NCBI RefSeq assembly: GCF_022026155.1
Contig: NZ_CP085041.1
Span: 590,306 to 654,305 of the forward strand
Direction: 5' to 3'
DNA length: 64,000 bases
DNA from: Dissulfurimicrobium hydrothermale
GTDB lineage: Bacteria; Desulfobacterota; Dissulfuribacteria; Dissulfuribacterales; Sh68
Of the stretch, positions 25,634 through 35,098 are shown piece by piece; within the stretch, counting starts at the first letter, position 1, and the number at the start of each line of letters is the position of its first letter. Both the position numbers and the translations under genes were made by a program. The notes beneath the pieces were generated by a model that was not told where the DNA came from, made no database searches, and saw only the letters and a list, made by a program, of their open reading frames with translations.

Positions 25634-26548
25634 ATGAATGAGTCGAGATCGCTCAAGTTTTTACTCATAATTTTGGTGTTGATTGGTCTGCTATTGCTAT
25701 TGCCAGGCTGTAAAAAAGAAGAGACCAATCTCAAATTTAACCACAAGCTGCACGTAATTGACAACCAGATGGCGTGTGCAACCTGCCATGCGTCAGGCGA
25801 AAAGGGAAAGCTGCAGAACCCAGGCATGGACAAGTGTTCCGAATGCCATGAAATAGATACTGACCATCCGTCTGAAAAGTGCCTTTTGTGCCATTCCGTA
25901 AAGAGCGCGGCCCACGATTACGAGGTGTCTGAGTCTGTACCGGAGAAACCGAAGAGCTATAAAGACCTCAAATTCAGCCATGAATATCATGAAGGTGTTG
26001 AATGTAATACGTGCCACAAGGGGATAGATAAACAGGATTCTCTCTCGCAAATAGAGTGGCCTGATATGTTTGTTTGCAAGAGGTGCCACAACGGGAAAGA
26101 GGCCCCGATCACCTGTGAGGTCTGCCATGAGAAGATCAGAAAGGATATAGCACCAGAGAGCCATCATGGCGACTGGACCATGCACCACGGCCTCGAGAGC
26201 CGTTTCGACAGGTCATGCCAGTTCTGTCATGAAAATCAGGAGCGCTTCTGTCAGGATTGCCACAGGACACAGAAGCCGAAGGATCATATATTCAATTGGA
26301 AGACGACGCAGCACGGCGAGGAGGCGACACATGACCGTCGTCTGTGCACGACTTGTCATACAGCAAGTTACTGTTCTGATTGTCACAGGTCAGAGCAGCC
26401 CATCTCGCACAGGCGTGCAGACTGGATGGCGCTCAGCCGAGAAAACGGCCATGCCGAGGAGGCGCGCCGCAATTTCAGGAGCTGCAATGTGTGTCACGAA
26501 ACAAGCGAGTGCATGAAGTGTCATCAGTCGATCATCTTGAGGAGATAG
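25634..26548 (+). CDS. 12-heme c-type cytochrome lipoprotein
   Basis: A 304-residue exported cytochrome. The N-terminus has a basic start, a long hydrophobic helix and LLPGCKK, a lipobox whose Cys26 would be lipidated. Twelve CXXCH heme-binding motifs can be counted: CATCH, CSECH, CLLCH, CNTCH, CKRCH, CEVCH, CQFCH, CQDCH, CTTCH, CSDCH, CNVCH and CMKCH. Many spare histidines can serve as distal ligands. The barrel gene ends 58 bp upstream and the octaheme cytochrome starts 65 bp downstream, so the three genes probably make one transmembrane electron path from periplasm to cell surface. Electron acceptor unknown. Confidence 0.9.
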   Translation: MNESRSLKFLLIILVLIGLLLLLPGCKKEETNLKFNHKLHVIDNQMACATCHASGEKGKLQNPGMDKCSECHEIDTDHPSEKCLLCHSVKSAAHDYEVSESVPEKPKSYKDLKFSHEYHEGVECNTCHKGIDKQDSLSQIEWPDMFVCKRCHNGKEAPITCEVCHEKIRKDIAPESHHGDWTMHHGLESRFDRSCQFCHENQERFCQDCHRTQKPKDHIFNWKTTQHGEEATHDRRLCTTCHTASYCSDCHRSEQPISHRRADWMALSRENGHAEEARRNFRSCNVCHETSECMKCHQSIILRR

Positions 26549-26613
26549 CGCCGAGAGATCGGAGATATCTTGATATATCTTTTAGATTACTATCCAAAGG
26601 GAGGCTTTGAGGG

Positions 26614-29600
26614 ATGTCTAACAAAATTACAAGGATTTCAAGATCAATCTTGTGGGTGATAGCAGCAGGTCTCATTATCCCGGCCCTGGCGTTCGCTCAC
26701 CCGGCGGTCCGACTCCTGGACGCCAACGGGATGCCTATAAAAGATCAGTTGAATCCGTCGGATACGGTGGTTGCCGCAAATGGTTCAGTTTATATGAGGG
26801 GTCCTGCCTACAGCCCGAAGCAGACATGTGGCAAGTGCCATGACTATCAGGCGATTACAAGGGCCTATCACTTCCGTGAAGGCGCTGGCGCCTACGGTCA
26901 GGACCTTAGCGACCACTGGAGCGCGAAAAACAAAGATAACCCCCTTTACCGCTATCTAGCCAATGCCTATGGGCATCTGATAAGCCCTGGGCAATTCGGC
27001 GCGTGGTGACCGCCGTCTTACCGCCAGTTGGCGGCTAAGTCGGAGCGTGGTGGATTAAAAAGCCCATTTACCTCAGAGGGCAAGAGATACTTTTTTGATG
27101 TCGGGACCGCTGATGAGATGGGGGTCTGTTACTCATGCCATCCAGGCGGTGGGCCTGCAGAGGGCATCGTTCAGGCAAACGGAACGGTTATTCCCTATAC
27201 GGATTCGACTCTCAAGCCTGTTCATACCTATGATAGGGATTTCTACGATTACAGCCCGTATGCCACTACAGAGGCATTGAATAGCCAGGCGTCAATCAGC
27301 GATACCATAGCTGCAATTGGTGCGCCCAAGGCGCACGACTGGCATCAGTCAGGCGTCATGGAGGCGGACTGCCTCCTATGTCATATCGATCCTCAGAGTC
27401 CATATGCACTGAAGGCTGCGGATGGGCTAAAGGCCCAGCCGTTCAGGCCTAGGCTTATGATCTTTGCATCCAGACAAAACGGTCAGGTGCAGAGCATCTC
27501 GCTCGGCATGCCGTTAAATTATGGGCTTTTTAATGAATCGGCCTTTTCCTATACCAACGATCCCCAGAGGATGTCCAGGCCGACGAAGATGTTGGCCCTT
27601 GACATGTTGCCGCCAGATGTCGTTGGGCAGATGATGAAGATGTGGACAGACGGGCTCAAACAAATAGAAAAAAGCGGGATAAGCCTTCCTTACGCCCTTT
27701 ACGGCCCGAATGTCAACAAGATATGGACATCAACCGGTATAAAAGGCGCCTATTGTCCAAACCCGGCAGGGCCTGCGGATGAGGCTGCCAGGCTTGCAAA
27801 CGCCGCTGGCGCCATAAACCAGCTCTTTTCTCAACTCCTTGGATTCATGCAGTCCAAAGGTCTTATCTCGTCAAGTGCCACCATGAACGACATGATGGCC
27901 CTATTTTTTAACGATTTTATATATGGTTACAAGATAAAGGACCAGATGGGCAACCTCCTTCCCATACCTGTTCCTTTAAGGGCGTATGAGCCAGGGAAAT
28001 TCTATACCGACTGGGATGACTGTAATGCCTCTGTAAGGGATTATGTGAGGGCCCCGCTTATCGAAGGTGAAGGCATTCCTTACTCAGGCAAGGTCGGCAT
28101 GGGCTGGGGGGCGGCCATGTATGCCGTGCAGAGGGCTATGCAGGGGGATAGCCGCTATATCACCCCTGCCGGGACCCCGGATGTGGCTGCAGTTATGGCC
28201 GATGTGCAAAAGGGTGTTATAAGTCAAAGTGCGATCCAGCCGGCCCTTCATGAGTATTTGCCCAACTTTTTCTATATGATGCCTACAGCGGGTTTAATGG
28301 GGCTTGATCTCAATCAGGACGGCGCGCCCCTTACTTATGTGCGTATTGACAAGAGCGGCGGGAGCTGGCAGGCGAAGGCGTATTGGAACACAGCAGACCT
28401 TGGGGATGGATATCTCCGCATAGACATGTTTGGAGGTCCTAAAGATATAGGCTCATACAAGTGGGTCAATATATGCGGCCAGTGCCATGTGATGACCAAA
28501 GATCACGGTAACAGCGAATGGAATTACGCCCGTCCCTACAACCTCGGGATGCCTGCCGACTGGGTCAAAAATGGCCAGTATGTCAATTTCACCAACGATA
28601 TAGAGGCGTCCGGTTATGATGTTCATATGTCATCAAAGAAGATGGGTTGCGGATCGTGTCATCTTAGGGCGGTCGGTACGGTAGAGGATAAGCATAATTT
28701 CTTGAAGGGTACCGATACCGCTCACATGGTCAGCAACGAGCTTGACAATAATCCGAAACCGAAGACATGCGAGTATTGTCACCTTTCGGGCGGTGATCCG
28801 CAGGCGCCTAATCCTACCGCCGCCCATGAGGAGAAATTCGGCGAAAATACAGGCCGTCACATGGCTGAGATCGCCTGCGAGACATGCCATGTGCCGTATA
28901 GAAGGACGTGGCGTTTCAGGACATTTGACGACACCATGGGATATTTCAGCAATTTTGACAACCGCATGGGTTACAATATACTCCCCGGCGGTGACGGCAA
29001 GATGGCTGCCTATCCGCCCGAATATGCCCTGTCCCCTGTCTATGGGACGTCTCCAGGGTACGGCATAGCGCACTTCAATATGCTATCACAACATATAGAC
29101 GCAAATGGTGGTGGCGTGGTGCCCATGGACTATGTCTCACAGATGGTGGACTACTTCAACATGAGCGGCTCAGCCGATCCAGGTCAAATTGTGAACGGCA
29201 TGCCTACGAATCCTGGCTTTGATTTCTGGCGTTATTTCTATGAGGCAAGCCTGAATCAGTACAAGGCCATGGGTGTCCCGTTGAACTATGACCCGGCCCA
29301 CGACAATGAGGTATTTCCGCCTCTATACTATGCAAACTCAAGAAACGGTTATCCGCAGATAGTGATTGGCAATCCGATTACTATCATGACATGGGTTGAC
29401 GCCAACCCGCAGCCGGATCACGATATGAGTGATCTGCCATACGGCGGGGCCAAGGTGCTCTATCTAAGGGAGATAAATGCAGCTATACAGGCTTATATCC
29501 CGCCGCTCCAGGTCGGGGCTGTTGATCCAAGGACGCTTGCAGGCATCCCGCCGAATGATCCCAACTGGGCAAGGAACCCAAATGTGGGCAAGATCATTCT

Positions 29601-30594
29601 AAAAGACAGCGGCTATGTCATATTCGACCATACCGGAGACATGTATCCCGATCTGTGGTGGGACGAGGATGTGCGCGCCATGCAGCAGGCACTAGTGAAG
29701 GTCCTGAAGGCAGAGGGCGAAACAGATCCCAAGCCGATCATCTTTGTGGCCGCCCATTATTTCTCCGATTCGCACGGGGTTCAGCCAAAGGAGAAGGCAT
29801 TGGGCGCAAGATCCTGCTTCGACTGTCATGGGGATTATACAAAAGATCCAGGTGCGCACAGGATTACCGACAGGATTATCACTTATGTGTCGTGGGCCCC
29901 GCCTTGGTTCAGGGATGATAATCGTGTCATGAAGTATGACCCGGCAAAGGGCATGGTCCCGGCCAACCCGAATGGCCTCTTCATAGTTGACGGCGAGGTG
30001 GCCTACATTCAGCCGCAGCAAGCCGACAACTTGAGCGTACTCGGCGCTAAGGCCCAAGACGTCTTGGCCCTTAGTAAACATCATGCAGAGGAGCTCTTCT
30101 ATATAACGAGCGAAGGCAGCGTTCGCGGTTATGATATAACCGAGATCAACGATCCATCGAAATTTACCCCGGATGAGCTGGCCGCAGAATACGCCAAACA
30201 GGTGGTAAATGGCCCTTGGTCGGACAAGCTCTATTTCTATATACCCGAAGATCTGAAGCCCGAGCTTTCAGAGTGCGGTTTTCAGCCGCAGGCCGAGTCT
30301 GTCTACCTCGACGGCATCGGCCTTGCCGATGCCTATGTGCTGAGGTTGGGGCTTAATACCGCGGAGAAAAAGGCCATGATCGTTAAACTGCCTTTCACTG
30401 GGGCACAGCCGGAGATCTGGACCAAGGTTGCAGGCGATACCGTATTCAGGAAAGACGCAAGCGCAGCTATTGTAGGGTATTCGAGTGCCTATGTAGTAGC
30501 GAAGGTCAATCATCCTGGCGAATTTGTCTGTGTTGAACATGGCCTTGTCTCAGGCGCTAACTCCGATCTCTGGAAACCATTCATAAAGAAATAG
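26614..30594 (+). CDS. Octaheme c-type cytochrome, predicted selenoprotein (UGA codon 132 read as Sec)
   Basis: Predicted product 1326 residues. A signal peptide (SRSILWVIAAGLIIPALAFA) is followed by the first heme motif CGKCH, then a TGA at 27007-27009 directly after ...GQFGAW. The same frame stays open for 1194 further codons with seven more motifs: CYSCH, CLLCH, CGQCH, CGSCH, CEYCH, CETCH, CFDCH. The downstream part has no signal peptide and only a TTG within the hairpin as start, yet needs export for heme attachment, so one protein with selenocysteine at 132 fits best. A SECIS-like hairpin lies at 27017-27039. GGGAGG precedes the ATG. I recall that Geobacter ExtKL cytochromes are similarly split; alignment would settle it. 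A nonsense mutation is the alternative. Confidence 0.8.
27017..27039 (+). promoter_or_regulatory. Predicted bacterial SECIS element, octaheme cytochrome
   Basis: CTTA (27017-27020) pairs with TAAG (27036-27039), CCGCC (27021-27025) pairs with GGCGG (27030-27034), C27035 is bulged and the loop is AGTT (27026-27029). Nine base pairs in all, with G as the second loop base. Exactly 16 nt separate the TGA from the loop, within the 16-37 range known for bacterial SECIS elements. Confidence 0.75.
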
Positions 30595-30623
30595 CAGCTA
30601 CTGAATGGAGAGAGGGTGATTGT

Positions 30624-30659
30624 CTAAAGACAGGGCGGTTTCAATCGCCCTGTCTTTAG
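30624..30659 (+). terminator. Strong hairpin after the cytochrome operon
   Basis: CTAAAGACAGGGCG at 30624-30637 pairs perfectly over 14 bp with 30646-30659, with an 8-base loop. It begins 30 bp after the octaheme cytochrome stop. No T-run follows, so it may be a transcript-end stabiliser or weak terminator. Confidence 0.6.
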
Positions 30660-30781
30660 TGTGCGCACCCTGCTGCAGTTCTTGACACAGGGGTCGTTGG
30701 CTGGGTCTGGGGAGGCCGCATTGTGGTTGGTTTTATTTGGGGCCTTTGATTGCGTGCGTCATCTTATTTTTCGCAGCTGCA

Positions 30782-31189
30782 TCATGCAGTTTTATCTATA
30801 AGGGATCCAGATGATTCGGATCCTTTTCTGCCCTTCTCTGTAAGTTTTTTTTCTATCTCTTGTTGTGTGAATACCATTACCACTTTATCTGATGCCCTGT
30901 CGCTTATCTCCAATACAAGCTCCCCATTTTCTCTATTTATGCGCCATCGCGTCTTGTATTTCCTTGTGGATTTTAGGCCGTCAGGTAAGATGTTGGCGAT
31001 AAGCCCAAACCCTGCTTCATGCATGAAATCCTTGAAACCATTGTCTGGCCTTTTGTCCATAGGCGTCTGAAATGTCCCTCTTGCGCTTTCTTGGACAGGC
31101 TTGATGTCTCTAGGTTCTTTCTTTTCGGACCTTATTTGTATCAGAATGGCGGGATTTGCATTGGTTGGATCGATGCCTTTGTTATCCAT
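30782..31189 (-). CDS. FlaG-like / unknown small protein
   Basis: A 135-residue soluble protein with no signal peptide. The C-terminal half (YKTRWRINRENGELVLEISDRASDKVVMVFTQQEIEKKL) has the pattern of FlaG domains, in which a strand pair with a conserved Asp precedes a short helix. The N-terminal half is hydrophilic and low in complexity. AGAGGT lies shortly before the ATG. FlaG proteins influence flagellar filament length; no flagellar genes are near, so the assignment is weak. lepB lies downstream on the same strand only in the sense of ending beyond it, with 123 bp between. Confidence 0.45.
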   Translation of the reverse strand: MDNKGIDPTNANPAILIQIRSEKKEPRDIKPVQESARGTFQTPMDKRPDNGFKDFMHEAGFGLIANILPDGLKSTRKYKTRWRINRENGELVLEISDRASDKVVMVFTQQEIEKKLTEKGRKGSESSGSLIDKTA

Positions 31190-31311
31190 GGCGACCTCTT
31201 ACAAGGGTTTTTTATTATTATCGCCACAATCTGGATAGATGTTTAAAAAGTGGTTTTAGTGCCTTAAGATTTCAAGAATAGATATCTAAGCGATATTAAA
31301 GAGTTATGATG

Positions 31312-31965
31312 TCAGTTTATAATCTTGAAGATACGGTCAAGCCTGGGCCTAAAGTCATCGGAATCCCAAGACCAGTAGATGATCAAGGCCTTTCCCCTTA
31401 CATCTTTTAAAGGGACAAAACCCCAAAACCTGCTGTCGTAGCTCTGATCCCTGTTGTCTCCCATGACAAAAAGACTATCCTTCGGGACGATTATAGGCCC
31501 CATATTGTCCCTCGGGCTGACAGAAGCCGGGAGTATCCTTGGGTCTGTATGTTGCACCCCAGGTGGGTCGGGATATAACCGGCCGTTTACATAGACCTTT
31601 TTATTTATTATCTCTACAGTATCGCCTCCTATGCCGATCACCCGTTTTATAAAGTCCTTTGACGGATCAAGCGGATATATGAATACGATTACATCGCCCC
31701 GCTTCGGTTTTTCTCCTTTTATCCAGAGCGTTTGAGTAAAAGGGTTTCTGACACCATAGATAAATTTGTTGACCAGCAAATGATCGCCGACCAAGAGGGT
31801 CTGCATCATGGACCCGGATGGTATCTTGAAGGCCTGGATGACGAATGTCCTGATTGTCAGCGCAAGGATAAGGGCGATCAATATCGCCTGGATATATTCC
31901 CATACAGCCTTGCCCCAGTGTTCGCCCGACTGTTTTGTATCGATTGAATATCTTGTTGATTTCAT
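31312..31965 (-). CDS. lepB: Signal peptidase I
   Basis: Membrane serine protease that removes signal peptides after Sec or Tat export. The 217-residue protein has one transmembrane helix (about 24-46), the catalytic Ser52 in KIPSGSMMQ, the general base Lys107 in DFIKRVIGIGGD, and the box E segment VMGDNRDQSYDSRFWG. Length matches the short single- or double-pass SPase I type common in anaerobic bacteria. It stands alone between the FlaG-like gene and the small lipoprotein. Confidence 0.96.
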   Translation of the reverse strand: MKSTRYSIDTKQSGEHWGKAVWEYIQAILIALILALTIRTFVIQAFKIPSGSMMQTLLVGDHLLVNKFIYGVRNPFTQTLWIKGEKPKRGDVIVFIYPLDPSKDFIKRVIGIGGDTVEIINKKVYVNGRLYPDPPGVQHTDPRILPASVSPRDNMGPIIVPKDSLFVMGDNRDQSYDSRFWGFVPLKDVRGKALIIYWSWDSDDFRPRLDRIFKIIN

Positions 31966-32108
31966 GAATTTTTCATATTAACTTAATATTTGATGAATGC
32001 AAGCCGTCATGATTGATTGCTATCGGTCTCGCCATACCCTAGGTTGTAAGCAGGTGGTGAGTCGTTGCCGAAAACGGAATAATGTTTTGTTTTTAAGGAG
32101 GATCCCTG

Positions 32109-32240
32109 ATGTTTAAAAAAATTATATTTGTTCTGTTTCTTGCATCCTTTTGTTTGACTGCAGCTGGTTGTAATACCATACATGGGCTGGGCAAGGATAT
32201 AGAAAAAGGGGGCGAGGCTATTCAAAAATCTACGAGATAG
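32109..32240 (+). CDS. Entericidin-like small lipoprotein (43 aa)
   Basis: A 43-residue lipoprotein with AAGGAGG about 8 bp before the ATG. The sequence has a basic start MFKK, hydrophobic core IIFVLFLASFCLTAAGC with a clear lipobox AAGC, then NTIHGLGKDIEKGGEAIQKSTR. NTIxGxGKDIExxGxAI is the hallmark of the entericidin A/B family, small outer-membrane lipoproteins associated with stress and programmed lysis in enterics. It converges on the minus-strand cytochrome ending at 32254. Role here unknown. Confidence 0.88.
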   Translation: MFKKIIFVLFLASFCLTAAGCNTIHGLGKDIEKGGEAIQKSTR

Positions 32241-32253
32241 CTCGTGCATATCT

Positions 32254-34104
32254 TTATCTTTCAAGACCTTGCAAAAAGATCTTGCCTTTTTCGCAGACAG
32301 GCGGGGCATGCAGCGGGGTCCAATTTCGCATTACAGGGTCGCTGAAGTCTTTGTGGCAATTCAAGCACAGGCCTACATATAGTATTCTTGTAATCTCGTT
32401 TCTGTTAAAGGGTCGCAGATTCGGTCTTGATGTATGAACCAACGGCCTTCCGGCAAGGCCCACGAAGGCATCTAGGGGGTGACTGATACCGCCTGATGGT
32501 GCGGATGACAAGGCAGGGCGGAAGCCCCATGTGCCATTTCGGCGGATGAAAAGATTTCCCTCGCCGAGCCCTAGTGCCCTTGGGTCTTGGTGGCATTCCT
32601 TGCAGGTCCTTGCCTTTTTCTGTGTAGTATGCGGGTCCATCCACGAAATGGTGAGTCTTGTGAAGTCCTTTTTCCATTTCCCCCTTTCGTCCAGAAAGGA
32701 TGCGAAATCTTGTCATCCAGGCACCAGGATCACCACCTTGTCCTGGTCTGTACCATCCTTCTTTTCTTCCATTATGCCAAGAGACGGTGCGTCAAGGCGC
32801 ATGAAGCCCTTGAACTCCTGCCATAGACCAGGGGTATTTTTATTTACTACTTTGTCAAGCTGTGGTTTTGCCTTCTCATTTCTCACATGGCATCCAAAGC
32901 ACTGAGGCACCCATGTGCTGTGGCAGGCCTGACATGAAAGGCGCCGGTGAACCGGGTGGTTGCACGCCGTCTGGTCAGGATTTTTTAAAGGATGGAGCTT
33001 TTTGTCATTTTTGCCTAACAGGAAAAAACGGCCATCTTTGGACTCGATGTTCAGTCTGGGATACAGGGGGATCTTGTCACCCTTTGGGTATAGTTTTTCA
33101 TCATCGGATTTATTGATTTTGTACATATATTCCAGGGCCTTTTCGTCCCCGTGACACAGAGAGCAATTTATCTCAAGCTGGTACTCCATGTGCGGCCTCT
33201 GCACACCGTCTCCCATGGTCTCTCTCTGTGTGTGGCAGTCGATGCAGATAAGACCTGCCTTGTGATGGACGTCTTCAGGGAGATCTTGATAAAAACGGCC
33301 GTCTTCCAGGACTTTGTTGTTTGGATGTCCTGCCTCAAGAGGGGCGCCGTAGCCGTCGGTTTCATAAATGCCCTGATATGAAAGCCCGATCCGCCCGCTG
33401 CGGTTGTGGCAACGCACACAGTTTTCCATGGGGATGGACCTGGTTATATATGGGTGTTCCTGTCCCTTTTTTATATCTTTCGGCCCGGGCACAAGGTGAC
33501 AGGCCGTGCACCCTCCACCTTTGTGTTTCAGAAAATAGGGCAGGGTTCTTCTTTCAACCCAGAGATGGCAGCTCCCGCACAGCTTTCTGAAGTAATCGGT
33601 CGCAGGTGAGTCGAACCCGGTTTTTTTGAGATATTCTACGGTTATCGCCTCGTTGTGGTTTTTGGTCTCGCCCCAATAGTACCTAAGTGTGCTTATGATC
33701 CCGCGGTTTGTGGCCATCAATGAATTCTTGACCCAGGCGGCCTCCCGCGGGTGGCAGCCCTCTTGTCCGCAGGTCTCTCCGACGTATTTCAACTCGCCGG
33801 GGTTTAGGACCATGCCCCTATGGGCATCGAATACGTCGCCTGAAAGTGGATTACCCATATGGCATACGGAACAACCAAGAACCTCCCGACCATGCGCCTT
33901 ATCAGGTGTTTCCTTGTGGCAGCTGAGGCACATTTCCACCCTGCCGCCTGAAGTGCGGCTGACGGTCACCGCCTTCCTTGGGATATCTTTTCCACCCATT
34001 TTCTTTTCTGGGCGTGCAAGTGCTGCAAGGCCGAGGATGATCAAGACCACGGAAAGGGTGGTAATGCACACAAAGAATGTCTTTTGAGACAGGTTGCGGC
34101 ACAT
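32254..34104 (-). CDS. 12-heme c-type cytochrome, predicted selenoprotein (UGA codon 464 read as Sec)
   Basis: Predicted product 616 residues. An N-terminal membrane anchor or signal (TFFVCITTLSVVLIILGLAAL) precedes CLSCH, CSVCH, the variant CGQEGCH (CX4CH), CGSCH, CTACH, CVRCH, CIDCH, CSLCH, CQACH and CFGCH. After ...DKVVILVPG a TGA (32715-32713) interrupts, but the frame continues QDFASFLDERGKWKKDF and includes CKECH and CLNCH before a normal stop. The 3' part has no ribosome site or signal peptide, so a single protein with Sec464 is favoured. A SECIS-like hairpin starts 19 nt after the TGA. No Shine-Dalgarno is seen before ATG 34104, which lies just behind the pyrophosphatase terminator. 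Redox function inferred from hemes. Confidence 0.78.
32683..32699 (-). promoter_or_regulatory. Predicted bacterial SECIS element, 12-heme cytochrome
   Basis: On the minus strand CCTTTC (32699-32694) pairs with GAAAGG (32688-32683), loop TGGAC, with a further T-G pair at the base. G is the second loop base and the loop begins 19 nt after the in-frame TGA. These are the expected features of a bacterial SECIS. Confidence 0.68.
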
Positions 34105-34121
34105 GTCATTAAATAAAAAAA

Positions 34122-34146
34122 TAAAAAAGGCCGGGTAGACCCGGCC
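34122..34146 (-). terminator. ppaC: Rho-independent terminator after the pyrophosphatase gene
   Basis: GGCCGGG (34129-34135) and CCCGGCC (34140-34146) form a 7-bp G/C stem with loop TAGA. Read on the minus strand it is followed by TTTTTT (34128-34123) and further T-rich sequence. It lies 20 bp after the pyrophosphatase stop. Confidence 0.85.
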
Positions 34147-34165
34147 TCAGAGGAATTTTGAAAGA

Positions 34166-35098
34166 TTAAGCAGCGAATGCCTTCTCAAGGGGCGGAACCA
34201 TCTGTTTTTTACGGCTCATGACCCCCGGAAGCCACACAGAATTGCCTTCAAGCTTCTTGCCGAATGCCTTTTCGACTATTGAAGGGTCGTCGGTCACGGC
34301 CAAGAGCTCTGTCCCTTCTTTTTCCATGGTGTCGGTAAGCATCAAAAATACACTGTGACGATTGCCGTCCACCTTCATCTTCTTGAGGTTGTCCATGATG
34401 GCACATTTGAGGTCATTGCTGACCTGGCTCAAAGAGACCAGTTCGAGTTGACCTATACCCACGGTCTTGCCGCTCATATTGAAGTCTTTGTAGTCTCTGT
34501 GGATTAGATCCATTGGGGGTACGCCTTCCACTGAACTCTTGGCCTTGGCGAGCTCTAGACCTAATGCCTTGATGTCGGATATACCGGCGATCTTGGCAAG
34601 GGCCTCTGCGGCGGCCTTGTCGGCATCGGTGCAGGTTGGGGACTTGAAGAGCACCGTATCGCTAAGGATGGCCGATAGCATGAGCCCAGCCACCTTCGGA
34701 TCAATCGGCTTTTTGTAAAGATCGCTGTATAGACGATAGAGTACGGTACCAGTGCAGCCTACTGGCATGGCACAGAAAAAGATCGGGCTTGCTGTGGTGA
34801 TGTCGCCGATCTTGTGGTGATCCACTACTGCCATAAGTTCCCCCTTGTCCCAGTTGTCGGGCGCCTGTTTGATGTCGCTATGGTCCACCAACATGTACTG
34901 TTTGCCCGCTACGTCGGTCATAAGTTCTGGCATGGGCACGCCGAATTTTTTAAAGGCGAGTTCGGTCTCTGGATTGGGGTCGCCCTGGCGGCATGGAACC
35001 GCGTCTACGCCAAGCATCTTTTGCAACGCTGCAAATGCGACAGCTGAAGTTACGGAATCTGTATCCGGGCTCTTGTGTCCTAAAACATAAACTGGCAT
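34166..35098 (-). CDS. ppaC: Manganese-dependent inorganic pyrophosphatase (family II, DHH)
   Basis: Hydrolyses pyrophosphate to phosphate, driving biosynthesis and, in sulfate or sulfite metabolism, the ATP sulfurylase step. From ATG 35098, preceded by AAGGAGG, the protein has 310 residues. Family II features are GHKSPDTDS at 7-15, the DHH signature in VVDHHKIGD, SAILSDTVLFKSPT, and the C-terminal DHHA2 domain with SVFLMLTDTMEKEGTELLAV and the active-site SRKKQ motif near the end. A longer frame upstream (to 35218) lacks homology and is ignored. Confidence 0.95.
   Translation of the reverse strand: MPVYVLGHKSPDTDSVTSAVAFAALQKMLGVDAVPCRQGDPNPETELAFKKFGVPMPELMTDVAGKQYMLVDHSDIKQAPDNWDKGELMAVVDHHKIGDITTASPIFFCAMPVGCTGTVLYRLYSDLYKKPIDPKVAGLMLSAILSDTVLFKSPTCTDADKAAAEALAKIAGISDIKALGLELAKAKSSVEGVPPMDLIHRDYKDFNMSGKTVGIGQLELVSLSQVSNDLKCAIMDNLKKMKVDGNRHSVFLMLTDTMEKEGTELLAVTDDPSIVEKAFGKKLEGNSVWLPGVMSRKKQMVPPLEKAFAA

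Noticed and set aside
27028-30594. The 3' part of the octaheme cytochrome as a separate gene starting at TTG 27028
   Set aside because: No ribosome site or signal peptide, the TTG lies inside the predicted SECIS hairpin, and the frame is continuous with the upstream part except for the TGA.
32254-32640. The 3' end of the second cytochrome as an independent 128-residue gene
   Set aside because: Carries c-heme motifs but no export signal and no ribosome site; it is in frame with the gene upstream across the TGA.
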